Of a stretch of DNA of 64,000 nucleotides, positions 23,091-36,262 are shown in pieces. The position numbers and the translations under genes were made by a program. A model generated the notes under the pieces. The model made no database searches. It saw only the letters and a program-made list of their open reading frames with translations, and was not told the origin of the DNA. Position 1 is the stretch's first letter. Every line of letters begins with the position of its first letter. Source of the DNA: Sinotaia quadrata (Eukaryota; Mollusca; Gastropoda; Architaenioglossa; Viviparidae); NCBI GenBank assembly GCA_028829895.1, contig CM054177.1, positions 81,335,163 through 81,399,162 of the forward strand, given 5' to 3'.

Positions 23091-25040
23091 GGCAGATAAC
23101 TGCTATATACTCTGAAGTGAGTAATCATCTGCAAAGCATGTACGTCTGTGCGAAATAGGAGTGGCGCCCCTTGAATGCGCCAATATTTATAAACTGCCAT
23201 ATCGTGCCCTCTCTCTGTCATTTCAAAAGATCAGCAGCTTTTCAAAGCAGAAGGACGCATATTATCTTCACTCCAGTGGCCAATCCGAGAGAGGGAACAT
23301 TGAAAATGCAATCTACCCGTTCGACAAAAGCTACACCCATCACCCTCTTCAGGGTCTGGAGAGCAAGAAGAGATTTTACGTCACCACAAGGCAAGAGTGG
23401 TACCACACCTTGCTGGTGGCCAATACTCGTTATGGCAAACACTAACGTGCCTTAAATTAAATTGCAACGACAACAAAATAGTAGACGAATGTGTGTGTAC
23501 TCTATGGACTCTTCGTATCCTCTATCTATAGACTATGGTATACATTTTAGCAAGATTATGAATGACAAATTCTAGAATTCAATAAGTCTGCTATATCGGA
23601 AAATCAGACGTAGCCTACCAACACATATGAGAAGGAAACGAACACCAAAATTTTCTGGAAAATACTACAACCAACCAAGGCAACTCCTCTCAGACAACAA
23701 AAGAAACAATTAAGGAGACCTTCTTTCAGACTACAGCAATACCAGAAGAAATAAAGACTCTGGTCACCATGAAGGATTATTTTTTAAGCAACAAATCAGT
23801 ACACAAGCAAACAGTATAAAAAAGACATAAAATGATAAGATCACTTAGACTGACTGAGGGGTTCCATCCAACACACTGTCAAAGGGGAAAATATCGCAAG
23901 GGTACTTGAGGCACCTCTTCTCTCACCATTGTTGGAGCCAAAACCAACACCAGCTAAGCAACATACAAAGGCACTAACACTGCAACAAACATCATAAAAA
24001 AGGGCAACAGAACCAAAAGAAAGAAAAACGAGGAACAGATTGCCACCCGATATTCGGCGATCCCAGATGAAAATACTCAAAATACCAGTCAATAACACCA
24101 GCAAGGCACCTAGAAAAAAAACCGGAAAAACAACACCTACTGACTACCAATGACAATGGCATGAGTATAGAGAACAACAGTATCCTCAGTGATGATTTTT
24201 AAATAACCTCACTGTGGACATAATACAACTGAAGCTGGATCACTTGTACTTTTCTTCTGCCCTAGTCTATACATAGCCTAATGGACACCACTATGGACAG
24301 CAACAGTATCTATGACAACAACAGCACCAGTGATGACAGACATATGAGCATCCCGGGCATGTGTACCTATGTGATATAGATCTGGAATGGTAATAGCCTG
24401 GGCTCTGTATGTTACCCACAACCCACCCTTCTCCAACACCAGGGAAAGCAACAACAGCAACCAAGAAGATAGCAACACCAATCACCACAACAGTAGCCCA
24501 TAGAAAACCAGGCTTCTACCAGCCAGGCATTGCGCACCACGGACCTACCAGCCACCAGCCATCATCACTACAATTTTTCTGTCAATCATCCTCTACTCTG
24601 TCTATCATTATTTTCAACTCTCCCATCAGTAGCATACCTTGTGCCAGGCAGTGGAATTGGTCTAGGCTGGGAGGTGCCATCACCCTAAATTAGCAGCAGC
24701 CCTCCCTCAGTGACTGGCTTTCAGTGAGCCATATAAATTGCTTTCATGGAGGTCAGAGCAATGTATAAGCCATGGCTTGTGTGCAAACACTGTACTTTTA
24801 CAGGAAAGTTCCCTTGTTCTGATGTTACATAGCCTATCTTCATTCTAGGACACTACAATATACAACCGTAAAGTCTGATCAAAATCCATACACAGACTAA
24901 CAACTTCATAATATCTATAGATATATGGATAATTATAAAATTAGGTACAATCTAAGAGCTACACAGTAACGATAACTCCCATATTTGAATATCCCTGTAG
25001 CAGTATATCTTATTATCTCTAATACCGTTGCATTGATCAA
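23091..25040. other. unrecognised A/C-rich non-coding segment
   Basis: Low-complexity ACAACA/CACCAG-rich sequence (23600-24700) with several short open frames on both strands (for example 23161-23455 and 24409-24693), none with a recognisable domain or splice context. Possibly a decayed mobile element, but no family is visible. Confidence 0.4.
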
Positions 25041-25044
25041 GGAT

Positions 25045-25302
25045 GTCAAATGGAACAGAATGGAATAGAAGAGAATGGAATTGAACAGAATGGAATAGAA
25101 CAGAATAGAAATGAACAGAATGGAGTTGAAGAGAAGGGTATTGAACACAATGGAATAGAACAAAATGAAATCGAACAGAATTGAATTGAACAGAATGGAA
25201 TTGAACAGAATGGAATAGAACAGAATGAAATTGAAGAGAATGGTATTGAACACAATGGAATAGAACAAAATGGAATCGTACAGAATGGAATTGAACAGAA
25301 AA
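25045..25302. repeat. 15-bp GGAAT-type satellite array
   Basis: GAACAGAATGGAAT(A/T) repeats about 17 times. 5-mer subunits (GAAxx/GGAAT) resemble the simple GGAAT satellites of other animals. The minus-strand open frames (FYSIL- or HSVQF-rich) are artefacts. Confidence 0.93.
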
Positions 25303-26115
25303 CAATGTGGTGATTAGTATTTGCTACATTTAGTAGTGGTTTGTGTCAGGGCTAAATCCCTCTCTGATCACAAAATCCACTAAAGTGAAAAAAAACACAG
25401 ATTAAAATAAATATGGTATTCTACTTAAAATCCTACATATACACAAACGGTTCTTAAACTGTCACTCTCATACAATAACAAATGCACGTACCTTTCGTTT
25501 CTGCCAAACGAAAGAGTTAGAAAATAACTCTGCATCGAAGATTCCTGAATTTTCTCAAAATCATTTGCTCTTTTATTTTTAAGTCCTTTTAGACTTTATT
25601 CAACCACACAGCATTTATGATTTTTTACTCTGAGTATAAGCAGGGGTAAGTTCTGAGGCAAGTAGTGAATTATTTTCTTACCTGACCATCGCTTGAAATT
25701 ATTACCTCTGTCACGTTTACAGCACATCTTGACCTGTGGGTCAAGGTAATCTCCCACGCCTATTCATTCATGATGGAAACACACAATGCTATGCTAATCT
25801 CCTAATCTGTTTCCATTTTGCCATTGATATTGAACAGGGTTTGGCCCTATACTGTGGCAAGGTCGGATTAGCAAATAAATAATATACTTTATACTTTACT
25901 TAGCTTCCATTTGCCCTACACTGAGTTTTAGCTGAAAAACATCTGGTCTGCCTCTGTAACTTGGATGATTTAGCTAAACGTGTATGCATCACTTTTACTT
26001 CTCTGCTAGTACACCTCTTACTGCATGAATTAAACTATTTGATAACTTTAATATTTATTCAAATGAGACTGGGCAAAATTTATTGCCCTAGTCTCAGGTG
26101 AGGCTGACATACTCC
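25303..26115. other. non-coding, nothing recognised
   Basis: No gene or tandem repeat seen. Confidence 0.5.
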
Positions 26116-26119
26116 AGCA

Positions 26120-26215
26120 ATCTACATAAGCAGAGTGGTAACGTGACTATCTAACCAGTATTATTTAGGCTTGCTGCAATAGAAGATCAGTTCCAATCCT
26201 ACTTCTCTCAATTTC
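26120..26215 (+). other. possible tRNA-derived (SINE-like or pseudo-tRNA) fragment
   Basis: AGCAGAGTGGTAACGTG resembles a tRNA A box of the Ser/Leu type. About 60 bp later AGTTCCAATCCTACTTCT resembles a B box and T-arm (consensus GGTTCGAATCC). The stems do not close cleanly, so this is at best a degenerate derivative. Confidence 0.25.
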
Positions 26216-26245
26216 AGAGAAGCAGATCACATACAGTTGTCAAGG

Positions 26246-26560
26246 AAAGATCACATAATTGTTCGATAAACTAGCACAGAAAGATCACATAATTTGTATG
26301 TTCAATAAACTGGCAAAGAAAGATCACATAATTTGTATGTTCAATAAACTGGCAAAGAAAGATCACATAATTTGTATGTTCAATAAACTGGCAAAGAAAG
26401 ATCACATAACTAGTATGTTCAATAAACTGGCAAAGAAAGATCACATAATTGGTATGTTCAATAAACTGGCAAAGAAAGATCACATAACTGTTCTATAAAC
26501 TGGCAAAGAAAGATCACATAATTGGTATATTCAATAAACTGGCGAAGAAAGATGTAGAGC
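26246..26560. repeat. 39-bp minisatellite, ~8 copies
   Basis: TTCAATAAACTGGCAAAGAA then AGATCACATAATTTGTATG. The unit is 13 codons, so both strands show open frames; rejected as coding. Confidence 0.93.
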
Positions 26561-26639
26561 ACGTTATTTGTAGACTCATTAAGCGTGCCCTCTCTTTTAT
26601 AGAGACAGTTTGTATTACGACTGCAAACTTAACAGAAAT

Positions 26640-26960
26640 GCTAGAAGTGCATAACAGTTTATGCTATGAGACTAGATATGAACAAAGAATAGTATGGCTA
26701 GAAATGCATACAGTTCGTGCTTTGAGAGTAGATATGCACAAACAGTAGTATGGCTAGAACTACATATAATTTGTGCTTTGAGAGTAGATATGCACAAACA
26801 GTAGTATGGCTAGAACTACATATAATTTGTGCTTTGAGAGTAGATATGCACAAACAGTAGTATGGCTAGAACTACATATAATTTGTGCTTTAAGAGTAGA
26901 TATGCTCAAACAGTAGTATGGCTAAAACTGCTTATAGTTAATAGCAATGCATTGAATTTG
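26640..26960. repeat. 56-bp minisatellite, ~5 copies
   Basis: TATGGCTAGAACTACATATA and TTTGTGCTTTGAGAGTAGAT recur every 56 bp. Outer copies are diverged. Confidence 0.88.
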
Positions 26961-27761
26961 TAATGATGATAGAAATACACACGTTCTTGCTAAGGTTGAG
27001 AAACGTTCACTTCAAGCTACGCCAGAAACCTGTTATTTACAATAGTTCATACTTTATTATTTTTTAGTAACAAAGAAGCACATGTTGCGACATCCGTAAT
27101 CATTCTTTGTGCCAAAGTTGGAGTCCTTGACATATTGGAGATGACTAACTAAATGGCGTTGACCGATCAATTTATGCACGTATAGACAATTTATGTTACA
27201 TTACACAACAATAATAATGCATTATTTACACTCGGCTGCAAAATAATATATTTCCACCGCGGACATCTTAAGCAAATCGCAGTGCAATTCTAAAAACATG
27301 AATACTTTCCGGTTGTAATTTAATCTCCCTTGACTGTTATCTCCATACACTCTGAAAAATATTAAATAGGGATCATACACGCACACAGTATACGTGTAGG
27401 TGGATTGAAAGGTGTGAGTGACGAACATACATCTGGGAATAATAGCGTTCGCTGGATTTTATTCAGTCCAATGCTCGTCCGAACCTTTGGCTATGGGAGG
27501 CAAATCCTTGGAGGTCTTCTAACAGAATTAAAACACAGTTGTTTCCTCTTGATATAGCGCGCTTTAACTGCTTCACGTAAACGAAAGGGTGATTTATGAG
27601 TGAAATCAAGTTCCAAGTGCGATATTGAGCAACTTCACCAAAGGCAACTAAAACTTCCGAGAAAGTAAGAAGTTTTGTTTATCTGGCTTTTGAAAAACAG
27701 CAGTCGTATTAGTCGAGATGTTTCGGTCGTATCGACATATTCAGCCAAATGCATTTAACTC
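26961..27761. other. non-coding, nothing recognised
   Basis: No repeat or gene recognised. Confidence 0.5.
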
Positions 27762-27905
27762 GGTTAGGCAAGTGATAAAATATTCAGAGGGTTGTAGGAG
27801 GTCAGGCAAGTGATAAAATATTCAGAGGGTGGTAGGAAGTCAGGCAAGTGACAAAATATTCAGAGGGTTGTAGGAGGTCAGGCAAGTGATAAAATATTCA
27901 GAGGC
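27762..27905. repeat. 38-bp minisatellite, 4 copies
   Basis: GTCAGGCAAGTGATAAAATA then TTCAGAGGGTTGTAGGAG, nearly perfect. Confidence 0.92.
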
Positions 27906-28124
27906 TGTTGGAGTTTTTTTTGCAATTTATTACATTTATTTATTACATGTACTCCCCTCCGTTACCCTCACGCGCACTTCCACCACAAAAGAATTGAAAG
28001 GTCATCAAACACAAGTTATTCAAGGGCGTACCCCGTCTCCTATAATCACCATTACCGCCACTTCCATGCGTGTGATTAACCACTGCCTTCTATACTGTTG
28101 TGGTGTAAACTCTAAAACGAACTA

Positions 28125-28560
28125 GTTTCATCTAGTCTGTAACCATCATAACCATCAATTTCCGTATGTTGTAACCATCAATTTCTATCTGCTTTAATCA
28201 TCAAAAACATCAACTTCTGTCTGCTGTAACCATTATAACCATCTACTTCTGTCTGCTGTAACCATCATAACCATCTACTTCTGTATGATGTAGTTATCAT
28301 CGCCATCTACTTCTGTCAGATATAGTCATCACACTTCTTCTGTTGTCTGTTATAGGCATTCTTACCATCTACTTCTCTGATGTAGCCACCATTATTTCAT
28401 CTACTCCTTTTCATCTGAAGAAGTCATCACCATAATCTATTCATGTCCCGTATAATCATTATCCCAAGTGTCCACTTTTGTCTGACGTCAGCACCATAAT
28501 CTAATCATACTGTTGGTACCTCGTAAGATGGACAATACGAAATACACAACAATTTGAGGT
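28125..28560. repeat. degenerate CCATC/TCTGTCTG repeat
   Basis: TAACCATCATAACCATCTAC and TTCTGTCTGCTGTAACCAT recur about ten times with increasing divergence. Related phrases reappear at 28840-28990. Confidence 0.65.
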
Positions 28561-29350
28561 CAATCGCTCTGTTAGCTCATTTCAGCCCCCAGAGGAAGGT
28601 CATCCCAAATAAGACAAATGACAGACACATGGTCTTAAGGGTGATGCAATAGCTACGTCATATGTCTGTATAAGCCCTTATTAAACTACTTTTTGCATCT
28701 ACATTTAGATTTTATTTAAATATTCATTTCTTACATCAAAATTTTTATTCCTTTATATATTTCCTTTTTAATATTTATTGATGGGATCCGGGCGATATTT
28801 ATAAATATCCTAACACACACTCCCCACCCCCTCCCCAAGTGCCCACTTTGGTCTCATGTAAGCCACTACCATTTTGTCTAAGTAGCCATCAGAATTATCT
28901 AGTTTTTCAGATATAATCATCACTAAATACTTCGTCATGTACATCCTTTACCATCATTAACTAATCTTGTTCAAAGTAATCATCATTAAATCAATTACAC
29001 CCCTACCAATCTCCTTTTTATCGAAGCCCAGAATGGGCCAACATATTTATCTTACAGTGTCTTTGAAGGAATTTGTGCATTTTGCAAACACCAGGAATTA
29101 TTTCTTTGTGACTCCTTTTTTTATCAATTTTACTGACGACTTCTCTGACTTTGGCCCACGGATTTCTTTGTTAAGGTCACCGAGCCTGTGGACGACATTC
29201 CTCGTATCTATTGGTGACCGTGTCATTGTCTTTGATTGAGTGAAGACTGCTTTCAGCGAAGTGGCTCATGTTTGATTCCCTGTGAAGGTAGAGACCAAAA
29301 CTCTTGGCAAACATTAATATAAGTCAGTGATGTAAGTAAAATCTCGAGAA
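28561..29350. other. non-coding, nothing recognised
   Basis: AT-rich. A 90-codon open frame at 28967-29239 has no recognisable motif. Confidence 0.45.
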
Positions 29351-29505
29351 ATAAACATACTTATTACAATGGTTTGTTGTTAATTTTGTTTACTGATGCC
29401 ATAAACATACTTATTACAATGTTTTGTTGTTAATTTTGTTTACTGATGCCATAAACATACTTATTACAATGTTTTGTGGTTAATTTTGTTTACTGATGCC
29501 ATATA
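29351..29505. repeat. 50-bp tandem repeat, 3 copies
   Basis: ATAAACATACTTATTACAAT starts at 29351, 29401 and 29451, a 50-bp period. Almost identical copies. Confidence 0.95.
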
Positions 29506-30004
29506 TTTGCTTTTCAGGCTTTGGCTGTGTGAAAATGGTTAATTCATTATTGTTGTTTTATAAACTACCGCACTGCACAAGTAAAAAAAAAAACATCTAT
29601 CTACAAGACAGCCAAAACGCCCGTTGTAAAAATTCAGAATTAGAAGGAATCCTGTGTAATTATTTTCTTTAAAAGTTATCCTATGCCACGATCCGTAAGA
29701 AATTTGGAAATATGTGTGAGCAAATTTAATTTATGAAAATATAGTACAAGAAAATTCCGCATTTTCAGTTTGTAATATTATACGTACAATCCTAAAATAA
29801 ATAATCTCTATCTAAAACTAAAAATAAGAATAATAATTGCATACATTTGTGAATATATGTTACCTTTAACAGACTGAGTTGCCTTATCAGAGATTTACAA
29901 ACACAATTTGTAATATGATTATCGCAAGCATTTCATTAACCGACACAGTAAAATGAAGAGAAATTAGATACACTAAATGAATGAAAGTTCATTTCAATTT
30001 CACA
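29506..30004. other. AT-rich non-coding DNA
   Basis: Nothing recognised. Confidence 0.45.
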
Positions 30005-30165
30005 ATAAATATTATATATAAAAATGTATAAATAACTATTATATATAAAAATGTATAAATAACTACTATATATAAAAATGTATAAATAACTACTATATAT
30101 AAAAATGTATAAATAACTATTATATATAAAAATGTATAAATAACTACTATATATAAAATTTAGTA
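30005..30165. repeat. 27-bp AT-rich minisatellite, 6 copies
   Basis: TATATAAAAATGTATAAATA then ACTACTA. The multiple-of-three unit yields a spurious minus-strand open frame. Confidence 0.92.
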
Positions 30166-30665
30166 AATACCTATACTTTAACTTTAAAGTCCTTTCAAAG
30201 AAAACTTTAAAATCACACATTTATAATCCAGAATTAAAGAAAATTGAGAACTATTCTGCGCGTGGTGCTTTTACGTAAGGGAAGTAAGTTATTCAACCTC
30301 CTGAATTAGCGAACCATATATTCAATAAGATATTGTACACAACAAGTCTTTTGTGAAACGCGTACCTATATCAAATGCATGATTCAGATTTTGTAAATAT
30401 ATAATAAAATATGTACAAGATATTTTATTTTAAAATAACGCATAATTAGCCGACGTTTACTCTCTACGGTTACTTTGACAAATTGTCTTGCAATAAATAA
30501 GTTTTGGGAAATTCAGCGCCCCAAAATAAATTAAAAATAAAAATTCGGTCACGAAATAGGTCACTCGATTAGTGCTGTTAATATTAATTTAAACTTTTTT
30601 ATTTCTCCTTTACTCCTTCATATACGTACTAATTTTTTGTTGCATGTGTTTGCTTGTTCTATATT

Positions 30666-30667
<2 letters not shown>
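30166..30667. other. AT-rich non-coding DNA
   Basis: Nothing recognised. Confidence 0.45.
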
Positions 30668-30738
<71 letters not shown>

Positions 30739-30822
30739 AAGACAAGCACATACAAACGCGTGTACATACAAAGCGCGAGTACACTCACTCACGCACACAC
30801 ACACACACACACACCAGTAAGC
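30668..30822. repeat. (CA)n microsatellites
   Basis: An uninterrupted CA run to about 30735 and a second short run at 30795-30814. Confidence 0.97.
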
Positions 30823-31124
30823 GCAAAGACAATATAGACTCAACCATGTCAAGCTTTATTCTGTGGACACCAGAAGCAGAATAAAGATTTGACTCTAATG
30901 AGCGCAATTAACATGGAACGATAATAAGATCGCCTTCTCTCTAATTGGCACACTTGATTGTTGCATAACACAGTCCAAAATGGTCAATTTCCTTAATGGT
31001 GGTATTAGTAGTGACCTCTGTCGCATGCTTAATTACAAACTGAACGACCCGTGGAAACCAACTGTTTACGAGGATTAAAAAAAATTGTTGTTTGAAATAA
31101 ACTATTAAAAGAAACATTCTTAGG

Positions 31125-31330
31125 CAACACAGTCTTCGTTTTGCGAGCAACACTTCTGTTGACTGACTGATCATATGATGAATGATGGATAGACAACACA
31201 GTCTTCGTTTTGCGAACAACACTTCTGCTGACTGACTGATCATATGATGAATGATGGATAGACAACACAGTCTTCGTTTTGCGAACAACACTTCTGTTGA
31301 CTGACTGATCATATGATGAATGAAGAGCAG
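31125..31330. repeat. 69-bp tandem repeat, 3 copies
   Basis: GTCTTCGTTTTGCGAACAAC starts at about 31132, 31201 and 31270. The unit is 23 codons, producing long minus-strand open frames that I reject as coding. Confidence 0.94.
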
Positions 31331-32049
31331 ACTGATGGATAGGCAATGTAGAAATACCTCGATGAAGAACTGAATTAAAGAATGAATTAATCAGCGAATG
31401 TACGCATAAATAAATAATAAATTATTTTCGTTGATTCATTACTGCTACCAGTTGATTAGTTTCTTGTATTTATTATACACAGAGCCTAACTAATAAATCA
31501 ATAAATTAAAATTGGCTGATCGATCGATCGAGTCAGTGAGTGAGTCAGTCAGATTTTTCTACAAATTTCTTATTAAAAAGCCTAAAAAGCAAAAGTCGTT
31601 AAAATGTCAATAACACACAACACTGTTATATTTATTTCAAAATTAAAAATTTGTTGCACGCAAAGATATAACATGGAAACTTTCCCCAAGTTTACGCAAA
31701 GTGGATATTTGAATAATTTATTGCATGAAGGGTAAATGTAATCTTACCAATAATTAGCATGCTAATTAACATTTTACTGTATTGGTTATAGCTTAAAGCC
31801 TTAAACAAATGAAAACTACTACTTCTTGACTATGTATGCAGTGTATTTTTGAGCTACGTCTAGGCCTATCATACGTACACGCACACAGTGTTGAAGTCAA
31901 ACGTGGTCTGTACACGGGTATGTGTGAGTTTTGTGTATTGTGTGTCTAGTATAAATGTGTAAAGGAAAATAGACTTGTCCGATTTATAGATATCGCTGAG
32001 ATTATTTACTGATAATAACCAATGGTTTTACTCAACTTGTTCACCTAAC
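31331..32049. other. AT-rich non-coding DNA
   Basis: Contains a short GATC run and a GTGA/GTCA run at about 31516-31550; otherwise nothing. Confidence 0.5.
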
Positions 32050-32225
32050 TATACTTACATTATTAATAATTCACAGACATATACAACCTTAGTTACTAAC
32101 ACATACTTATATTATTATTAATTCATAGACACATACAACCATACTTACTAACACATCCGTGAACTATACTTGCATTAATATTAATTCACAGACATATACA
32201 ACCATGCTTACTAACACATCCTTGT
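32050..32225. repeat. ~60-bp tandem repeat, 3 copies
   Basis: TTAATTCACAGACATATACA and CTTACTAACACAT recur three times. Confidence 0.75.
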
Positions 32226-32529
32226 TAAAGATTCTTGTCATGTGCTGAAGTAGTGTTTCTCTTTATGTTGCTACTTCGCAAAGTGCATTTGTGAATAATT
32301 CCTGTCTACAATCAGAAATCCATCCATCCACCAGTCCTTTAAGTAGGCATGAAACACCCAAACTTAATAAAATTTGTTTAAATTAATTTAATTTACCAAA
32401 TACACATACAGGCATATTATTGTAAATGAAAAGTTCATATCTTAACACAAAATGACCGCCTTAAAGATGCTTTTGAAAATTATTTTAAAAACGTATCGTT
32501 CGATTTTTTCTATAACCCTCTTTCTCTCT
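32226..32529. other. non-coding, nothing recognised
   Basis: No repeat or gene seen. Confidence 0.45.
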
Positions 32530-32755
32530 CACTCTCTCTCACACACACGCACGCACACACACACACGCACACTCACACACACACTCACACACACACTCAC
32601 ACGCTCACACACACACGCGCACGCACGCACACACACACACGCGCACACACACACACGCACACACTCACACACTCACACGCTCACACACACACACACACGC
32701 ACGCACGCACACACACACACACACACGCACGCACACACACACACAGTCACACTTA
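32530..32755. repeat. compound (CA)n/(CACG)n/(CACT)n microsatellite
   Basis: CA-rich low-complexity run with CG and CT interruptions. Confidence 0.96.
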
Positions 32756-33040
32756 TCTAAATCTCTATCACCACATTAATTACTTTAAAATGCATTTCTT
32801 TTAGCTATTAATACTTATCTACATAATCGATAATGACTGTAGTAATTTATTGACATTTAGGTTGAGTGCATATTCTTTTTCACGCTCATAATTTTGATGG
32901 CTATTAGCTGTCACACACTTGCACACGTTTACACGCGCACACGCGCAAGCACGGCTGTATTCTACTTAACACCTACTGTTATCACGTCTCAGCCACTATC
33001 TATCGTTTTCAAAATTCTAGCCCCCACCCACCCCTCCTCC
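32756..33040. other. non-coding, nothing recognised
   Basis: No repeat or gene seen. Confidence 0.45.
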
Positions 33041-33055
33041 GCTCCTCTCTCTCTC

Positions 33056-33090
<35 letters not shown>

Positions 33091-33093
33091 TTC
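33041..33093. repeat. (CT)n microsatellite
   Basis: CT dinucleotide run with one C insertion. Confidence 0.95.
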
Positions 33094-33512
33094 TGCGTTT
33101 ATCCCAATTTTGTCTCATTGGCACGGAAAGGGCCAATATTAGTATGAAAATTGATGAAATTAAGCAATTATGCTGTATAATTCACAGGAGTGGACGATGA
33201 GACAATTTGTGCCTGTGATTGCTTAGGACACACGCCAGGGAATGTCAATTCATCATCACTTCTACATAATTAATGCAGCTGTGTCACCTGCACAAATACA
33301 AACTATTTCCCTGCTGGAAGACAAATCATGTATAGTTCAAGGTCGTCATGTCATAATAACTCGTTTTCATTTCTTTTTCTATTATTTTTCTAGTATAAGC
33401 AATCATGACAGTAATCATAACATTACATGATGTCATTTGGTAGTTGGGAATCTGATAATGAGCGAGTTACATGTATGGCTTTCTACGTAATGACAGGGCA
33501 CATTCCACCTTT
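33094..33512. other. non-coding, nothing recognised
   Basis: Unique sequence. A 62-codon open frame has no motif. Confidence 0.45.
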
Positions 33513-33675
<163 letters not shown>

Positions 33676-34680
33676 CTCGACCATCACAGTAACTACGACA
33701 TATGCTAAACGTTACAGTAGTAAAAAGTTTATTATTACAAGAAAGTAAAGTAATAATAGTTAGCTTATTTCTTTTAAAATTATAATTATAGTGTTACTTC
33801 TCACTACAGATCCGACTGAATCAAATGATTGCTAAAATGTCAATACTACACTTAACAAATAAATCGTTGAATTTTTCACCGGTTTAAGTCTTCTTCGAGG
33901 CTATTGCAAAACATTTGCACGCCTCACGTGTTTTGAATTTTCGATTTTTATTTCTAATTTCATCTTGATTTTGATTTTACTCTGTCTAGCGACAAGTCAA
34001 TCACGATTTCATATTTTTAAATCTCGAGGACGTATACATCATTGTGATAATACATCGTGATAATACATCATTGTGGTATTACAGCATTGTGATAATACAT
34101 CGTGATAATACAGCATTGTGATAAGACATCATTGTGATATTACAGCATTGTGATAATACGTCATTTACTTGTTGGTATTAACATGGAGAACACAGAGAAC
34201 CAGATATAGTTTATCAATTATACAAACTTTCAAACTAGGCACAGCCACAGTTCCTTTAGATATTTCTTGATTAACTGATAGTTTCTTGGAGATTCGAACA
34301 CGATGTACATATTGCTTTTAATTTTCTTAGACCAGAAATTCGCTTTTCGGAATAAACTTTCACTGAGTTTGTGTCTCAACTAGTCGAACATTTCCACGAA
34401 AGATACGTGGACAGTGAAAATTGGATATTTTAGGAAACACAAACAGTAAATGTCTTGACGATATACGGTCGTGTTCTTTAACCTTTAAAAAATACTTGTC
34501 TTGAATTATTTGGGGCTTGTACAGACAAAATATTAAATCGTCATTCGATAAAATCATTTAAGATGTGTTCTACCAATCAGACTTCAATGATGACAGTACC
34601 GTTCTTTCTCCAGCGATAACAATACAACGAATCATCACTTGACGATGGACTATGAATTGATCCCCCCTGTCCCCTCCAAT
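33676..34680. other. AT-rich non-coding DNA with short TGATAATACATC repeat
   Basis: CATTGTGATAATACATCGTG phrases repeat between 34038 and 34165 (about eight short units). The rest shows nothing. Confidence 0.6.
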
Positions 34681-34800
34681 CAGTCAATCAATCAGTTAGT
34701 CAATCTATCTATATATCATTCTATCCATCTATCTATCGATTTATCTATCTATCTATCTATCTATCAATCTATGTATCTATCTATCTTTCTATCTCAAATA
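34681..34800. repeat. (TCTA)n / CAAT(C/T) microsatellite
   Basis: AATCAGTCAATC-type repeats grading into TCTA repeats. Confidence 0.9.
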
Positions 34801-35729
34801 AGATCAGTAAATATAAGTCAGTCTGCAGTCGGCATTTAAACAATGTCATGAGCTCAACGCAACGTCTACAAAAACAAAGCAGCGCAACACATACTACTGG
34901 AACGCGCTGTTAATGGCTTACGTTAGATTAATTACATCAATAAGAGATAAGTGACGCTAAGTATAACCACCATTATGGTTAGATTCATTACGTCACTAAT
35001 AAGTGTCATTTTGTTCCTCATTATCGAATATTTTTTTATTGTATTTAAGAGTGTGTGTGTGTGTTGTTAATCACGTTGTCCGAGAGGTGTGAACGTGTTT
35101 GCGAGAGAGGTGAGGAGAGGAGGGCCTTCAACTCAACGGTGTGTATTATTATTATTTTTTTTAATAATTTAAAGGTGGTGTCGCCACGAAGCGAACGTCT
35201 ACTTCTACGAAAAATATTACGAATTACTTTGTTTACTTTTTCTTATTATCCGATCGCCAGACTGTCGCTAGTGATAGTTTTAAATTGTTTGCTTTCATAC
35301 GTCACCAAACCAAGTGCACTTTGTTGTAACAGCGACACCTATTCACAGCTGTGAACGTGAATGTTACCACTGCGATGGTTGTGGTTCTGGGTACACAACT
35401 CTAAGTCTTAGTACAATGGTTTAATATTCAATTTGATGACGGAAGTATTTCCACTTGGGAATCAGGATTGATTTGAAGAGTTTCGTGTGAAATATAAACT
35501 AAAATGAGACATTTATATTACTGAATATTGCTACTTTAAGAGTTAACTTCTGAGTTGTCGGTCTTTTGATGAAAATGAACCAGAAAGTTGCCACCCATAT
35601 GAAAGCACAAAATCTTAATGATTAAATATAAATGTTAAATTTTGTAGAAATGCTCAACCTATACATCATTACAAAATAACAAACAACAAAACAATTCGGC
35701 AGTGTTGCCGGGATGAATGTGAGACGTGC
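34801..35729. other. non-coding, unrecognised
   Basis: 35050-35370 is somewhat GC-richer and unique. TGTGAACGTG occurs at 35088 and again at about 35351, too little to support an LTR. No gene recognised. Confidence 0.4.
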
Positions 35730-36262
35730 CTGTAGTGTGTACACATTTTTGTTGTATTATATTATTATTTTTGTGTAGTGTGTACACACTTTTGTCGTAT
35801 TGTATTTGTGTAGTGTGTACACATTTTTGTTGTATTATATTATTATTTTTGTGTAGTGTGTACACACTTTTGTCGTATTGCACTTGTGTAGTGTGTACAC
35901 ATTTTTGTCTATTGTATTTGTGTAGTGTGTACACACTTTTGTCGTATTGCACTTGTGTAGTGTGTACACATTTTTGTCTATTGTATTTGTGTAGTGTGTA
36001 CACACTTTTGTCGTATTGTATTTATGTAGTGTGTACACACTTTTGTCGTATTGTATTTGTGTAGTGTGTACACACTTTTGTCGTATTTCACTTGTGTAGT
36101 GTGTACATACTTTTGTCGTATTGTATTTGTGTAGTGTGTACACATTTTTGTCTATTGTATTTGTGTAGTGTGTACAAATTTTTGTCTATTGTATTTGTGT
36201 AGCATGTATACATTCTTGTCGTATTGTATTTGTGCAGAGTGTACACACTTTTGTCGCATTGT
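35730..36262. repeat. 35-bp minisatellite with GTGTACAC palindrome, ~15 copies
   Basis: GTGTAGTGTGTACACACTTT then TGTCGTATTGTATTT, period 34-35 bp, with early units extended to about 43 bp by a TATTATTTTT insert. Outer copies at the 3' end are diverged. Each good unit contains the 8-bp palindrome GTGTACAC. Confidence 0.94.

Noticed and set aside
25046..25305. Three overlapping minus-strand frames in the GGAAT-like array
   Set aside because: A 15-bp unit keeps all three frames open; composition is purely repeat-driven.
35087..35361. Possible LTR bounded by TGTGAACGTG
   Set aside because: Only a 10-bp direct repeat about 260 bp apart, no TG..CA ends with target duplication, no primer-binding site or retroviral-type frame.
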